This document shows, piece by piece, positions 7,197 to 9,272 of a stretch of DNA of 9,272 nucleotides. The position numbers were made by a program, and so were the translations under genes. Under the pieces are notes generated by a model. That model did no database searches, had not been told where the DNA came from, and saw only the letters and a program-made list of their open reading frames with translations. Numbering within the stretch: the first letter of the stretch is position 1; each line of letters starts with the position of its first letter. This DNA is from Candidatus Atribacteria bacterium (GTDB lineage: Bacteria; Atribacterota; Atribacteria; Atribacterales; Atribacteraceae), in contig JAPLGF010000357.1 in the NCBI GenBank assembly GCA_026390275.1, forward strand, positions 1 to 9,272. Reading direction: 5' to 3'.

Positions 7197-7252
7197 CGGT
7201 CGAAAGATCCCTGTTTCATCCGGTAGGGTGAAACCAAAAGACCGAAGGGAGG
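7197..7252 (+). promoter_or_regulatory. Structured rpsF leader, candidate S6:S18 autoregulatory element
   Basis: A hairpin with a 9-bp stem (7213-7221 with 7226-7234, one T-G pair) and a GGTA loop is enclosed by an outer helix, CGGTC 7197-7201 with GACCG 7240-7244. The ribosome binding site AAGGGAGG (7245-7252) starts immediately after the outer helix. In an alternative fold, TCCCT 7208-7212, directly 5' of the hairpin, pairs with AGGGA 7246-7250 and would hide that site. It is known that in many bacteria the S6:S18 complex binds a structured leader of the operon encoding both proteins. Location and shape fit; I cannot confirm the family consensus from memory, so identity is inferred. Confidence 0.55.
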
Positions 7253-7259
7253 ACATATG

Positions 7260-7679
7260 ATGAATCAATACGAGTTGGCTGTGGTTATTAAACCAACGTT
7301 GTCCGAGGACGAGGTCAAGGTAGTGGTTGATCGAGTCAAGACACGGGTGGGCGAGCTGGGTGGAGAAATCGATGGTGTGAACGTTTGGGGGAAGAGGCGT
7401 CTGGCGTATGTCATTCGGAAACAAACAGAAGGGATTTATGTTTTTCTGAATTTCCGTCTTTCTCCCGATGCAGTCAAAGAAATGGTTCGATTCATCCATC
7501 TGAATGAAGAAATCATTCGCCACATTGTGGTGAAAGAAGAGAAAAAAGTGACTCCTGTCAGCCAGGAACCTCAATCTTCAGCCCAAACTTCTGCAGTTAC
7601 GGAAGAGAAAAATGAAGAACCAGCTGTGACAGCTGTTCCGGGAACGACCTCTGGAGATGGATCAGCCAATCCTCAATAA
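7260..7679 (+). CDS. rpsF: Small ribosomal subunit protein bS6, with C-terminal extension
   Basis: S6 binds 16S rRNA of the central domain together with S18 in the 30S platform. The N-terminal ~96 residues match the family: MNQYELAVVIKPTLSE, GVNVWGKRRLAYVIRKQTEGIYVFLNF and a final LNEEIIRHIVVKEEKK. The remaining ~43 residues (from about 97) are a low-complexity tail rich in S, T, A, E and P, probably disordered; tails of varying length are common in S6. ATGs at 7257 and 7260 are both possible. 7260 is chosen because it lies 7 bases after AAGGGAGG (7245-7252), against 4 bases for 7257, and gives the familiar MNxYE beginning. The tail's coding sequence contains the start of ssb. Expression is probably controlled by the leader structure upstream. 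Confidence 0.97.
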   Translation: MNQYELAVVIKPTLSEDEVKVVVDRVKTRVGELGGEIDGVNVWGKRRLAYVIRKQTEGIYVFLNFRLSPDAVKEMVRFIHLNEEIIRHIVVKEEKKVTPVSQEPQSSAQTSAVTEEKNEEPAVTAVPGTTSGDGSANPQ

Positions 7680-8055
7680 AGTTTTTTTGCTGGGAAATGT
7701 TACCGAAGAACCGACCCTGCGTTATGTCCCCAGCGGGACGGCGGTTGCGACTTTTGAACTAATCGTTTCTCAGTACGAGCGGATCGAGAAGGACAATCCT
7801 GATCAAAAGAACATATTCCGTATCATTGTCTGGAAAGATCTGGCCCGGTGGTGTCACGACCAGATCCGGATGGGGGCTTTGGTATTTGTGGAAGGCCATA
7901 TTCAGGTCCGAACCTATCCCGATCATGCCGGGCAGAGCAGAACAGAATACGAGATTGTGGCGGAGAAAGTGACTCTCCTCGGTCGGGAAAAAAGAAATAA
8001 TCCCAAATCCAGTCCAGCCGATATTCATTCCGAAAGGGAGGAAAATAGATCATGA
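7657..8055 (+). CDS. ssb: Single-stranded DNA-binding protein, short form
   Basis: SSB coats single-stranded DNA during replication, repair and recombination. The 132-residue protein has an OB fold: LNKVFLLGNVTEEPTLRYVPSGTAVATFELIV, then FRIIVWKDLARWCHDQIRMGALVFVEGHIQVRTY and YEIVAEKVTLLG to about residue 111. Only ~20 residues follow, and they end SEREENRS. The acidic DDDIPF-like tip that recruits partner proteins in typical bacterial SSBs is missing, and the protein is shorter than the usual 150-180. The rpsR start overlaps the stop, so there is no room for a lost tail downstream. ATG 7657 is the only plausible start before the OB fold; it lies within rpsF (23-base overlap) with GGAG directly abutting it, so translation is probably coupled to rpsF. 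Position between rpsF and rpsR is the standard one. Confidence 0.95.
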   Translation: MDQPILNKVFLLGNVTEEPTLRYVPSGTAVATFELIVSQYERIEKDNPDQKNIFRIIVWKDLARWCHDQIRMGALVFVEGHIQVRTYPDHAGQSRTEYEIVAEKVTLLGREKRNNPKSSPADIHSEREENRS

Positions 8056-8303
8056 GGCCAGAAAGAGATACCGGAAAGAAGTTTTTCCGGAAAACCAGAA
8101 AAAGAAATTGTGTCTTTTGTGTCGAGAAAGGATCCGTTGACATTGACTATAAAGATATCAATCGCCTGGGTCGTTTTATCAGTGAGCGGGGTAAAATCGT
8201 TCCCAAAAGAGTAACCAGCGTTTGTGCCAAGCATCAGAGAGGTCTCTCTCGAGCCATCAAACGGGCACGCGAGATTGGTTTTTTGCCCTATGCTTTGGAC
8301 TGA
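8052..8303 (+). CDS. rpsR: Small ribosomal subunit protein bS18 (zinc-ligand form)
   Basis: S18 pairs with S6 on the 30S platform near the mRNA exit region. The 83-residue product fits the family: RKRNCVFCVEKG, DYKDINRLGRFISERGKIVPKRVTSVCAKHQRGLSRAIKRAREIGFLPY. It keeps C20, C23, C58 and H61, the likely metal-binding set of the cysteine-containing (C+) form of S18; many bacteria have lost these residues. The basic N-terminal ~19 residues are usual. The ATG overlaps the ssb stop as ATGA, with AAGGGAGG (8034-8041) placed 10 bases upstream. Encoding S6 and S18 in one transcript fits joint autoregulation by their complex. Confidence 0.97.
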   Translation: MRPERDTGKKFFRKTRKRNCVFCVEKGSVDIDYKDINRLGRFISERGKIVPKRVTSVCAKHQRGLSRAIKRAREIGFLPYALD

Positions 8304-8327
8304 ACTCTTTTGAGTCCATTCCATCCC

Positions 8328-9236
8328 ATGAGAAAATTGCGACCGACTGTGGAAGGGGCTTTTTTGGCGGCTCTAACGGTCATTTTGTATCTTTCATCCA
8401 TTTATATACCAGTATTAGGTTTTGTGCTCAGTTTTGTTTGTCCACTTCCAGTATTATTTTTAGTGATTCGTTGGGATCTCCGTACCGGGCTTTTAGCATC
8501 GGGAGTCGCGACCCTGATTGTGCTTGCTTTTTCTGGTTTACTTCAAGCACTGGTATGCTTTGTTGGGTTTTCCCTCATCGGCCTGGGTATGGGATATCTG
8601 ATTAAAAAGGAGCGATCGTCTTTTGAGGTGATAAGTTTAGGGAGTGTGGTGTCTGTCCTCTCGAAACTTGCTCTCATCGGTATTGCCCTCCTTTTGACCG
8701 GTAAAAATCCTATTACTGAAAATCTCCGGGTTATGGAAGAAACATTTCAAAAGACCGCCCAAATGTTGGGTGGAATGGGGGATGGAAACTTCCAAAAAAT
8801 TCTCAACCTGCTCACGATTGCTCTTCCAGCCATCCTTATTTTAGCCTCACTCTTTGATACGGTACTCAATTTTTTCTTGGGGAAATGGGTGGGGAAACGG
8901 ATTGGAATCGTCTTTCCAGTTTTTCCCCCTTTTGGAAGCTGGAGGTTTCCTGTTTCCGTTTTTTGGATGTTTGTTTTAAGCTGGGCGTTTGTCCTTCTGG
9001 GGGGAACATCGATTCTGGGTACCATCGGTCTCAACCTCCAGATGGTGACTCAAACCCTCTTTCTGGTTCAAGGGGTATCGGTTGCTTATTTTTTTCTGGG
9101 GAAATATGTGAAATCCAAACCCGGGGTTATTGTCATTTTGCTTTTCGTTGTGTTCCAGCCCCTTTTCAGTTCCATCATCAGCTGGATAGGGGTGATCGAT
9201 ACCTGGTTTGATTTTCGCAAATTGAATGTTCGTTAA
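8328..9236 (+). CDS. DUF2232 / YybS-family polytopic membrane protein
   Basis: The function of this family is not established; members are integral membrane proteins commonly encoded just after rpsR and before gdpP or rplI. The 302-residue product is very hydrophobic, with about eight to nine predicted membrane segments by eye (roughly 11-27, 29-47, 54-70, 71-92, 102-122, 164-184, 208-232, 245-265 and 270-292). A polar stretch between the fifth and sixth (about 123-160, TGKNPITENLRVMEETFQ onward) matches the loop seen in the family. The start RPTVEGAFLAAL is typical. ATG 8328 is chosen for that reason; an in-frame TTG at 8310 would add six residues, and neither has a good ribosome binding site. 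It lies 24 bases after rpsR, so it is probably read from the same transcript. A transporter-like or substrate-binding-component-like role is conceivable but not supported here. Confidence 0.88.
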   Translation: MRKLRPTVEGAFLAALTVILYLSSIYIPVLGFVLSFVCPLPVLFLVIRWDLRTGLLASGVATLIVLAFSGLLQALVCFVGFSLIGLGMGYLIKKERSSFEVISLGSVVSVLSKLALIGIALLLTGKNPITENLRVMEETFQKTAQMLGGMGDGNFQKILNLLTIALPAILILASLFDTVLNFFLGKWVGKRIGIVFPVFPPFGSWRFPVSVFWMFVLSWAFVLLGGTSILGTIGLNLQMVTQTLFLVQGVSVAYFFLGKYVKSKPGVIVILLFVVFQPLFSSIISWIGVIDTWFDFRKLNVR

Positions 9237-9272
9237 AAGATTTGAAAAGATAACGATACAAGTACGGTGTGA
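9226..9272 (+). CDS. Possible next gene, cut by the right edge
   Basis: An ATG at 9226, inside the last codons of the DUF2232 gene, opens a frame that stays open for 15 codons to the window end (MFVKRFEKITIQVRC). The 11-base stop/start overlap resembles other junctions here. No ribosome binding site is visible and the fragment is too short to identify. gdpP or rplI would be the usual neighbour, but nothing in the fragment proves either. Confidence 0.3.
   Translation, partial: MFVKRFEKITIQVRC

Noticed and set aside
8222..8605. Plus-strand open frame of 127 codons overlapping rpsR and the DUF2232 gene
   Set aside because: It is out of frame with two better-supported genes, and its translation looks like a shadow without domain features.
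1..9272. Search for a defence, mobile or otherwise undescribed system
   Set aside because: Every long coding stretch belongs to a recognised conserved family. I saw no transposase, integrase, toxin-antitoxin pair, direct-repeat array or attachment-site repeat.

Overview
The window reads as a compact stretch of bacterial chromosome made of conserved housekeeping genes, all on the + strand. The genes are packed tightly, with several stop/start overlaps, strong AGGGAGG-type ribosome binding sites and some GTG or TTG starts. I see no mobile element, CRISPR array, tRNA, rRNA or prophage gene, and no plausible minus-strand gene. The gene order (proB-proA-nadD-yqeK-LCP-rsfS, later rpsF-ssb-rpsR-DUF2232) is the one familiar from Bacillota and related anaerobic lineages. 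The short adenosylhomocysteinase is of the kind found in Thermotogota and archaea. Together these suggest an anaerobic, possibly thermophilic bacterium from a Bacillota-, Atribacterota- or Thermotogota-like lineage. This placement is inference and I cannot resolve it further.

Region 1 (1-4569): the 3' part of proB and complete proA (the first two steps of proline synthesis), nadD (NAD synthesis), yqeK (HD-domain Ap4A hydrolase), a LytR-CpsA-Psr cell-wall glycopolymer transferase, and rsfS (ribosome silencing factor). The only gap of note is 57 bases between proA and nadD. The other junctions overlap by 8 to 14 bases, so this looks like one translationally coupled operon.

Region 2 (4566-7141): a good sigma-70-type promoter overlaps the rsfS stop. 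It is followed by a leader of about 140 nt, then metK (SAM synthetase) and an adenosylhomocysteinase gene. The two enzymes form two arms of the activated-methyl cycle: MetK makes SAM, and the hydrolase clears the SAH left after methylation. The leader does not match a SAM riboswitch that I recognise.

Region 3 (7142-9272): a 115-base gap holds a GC-rich hairpin, a -10-like element and a well-formed leader structure next to the rpsF ribosome binding site. Then come rpsF (S6), ssb, rpsR (S18) and a DUF2232/YybS membrane protein, with a possible next gene running off the right edge. The leader is a good candidate for the S6:S18 autoregulatory mRNA element.

I do not see a clearly undescribed system. 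The points most worth checking are the rpsF leader, which can pair with its own ribosome binding site in an alternative fold; an SSB that lacks the usual acidic C-terminal tip; the uncharacterised metK leader; and the substrate preference of the thermophile/archaeal-type hydrolase beside metK.
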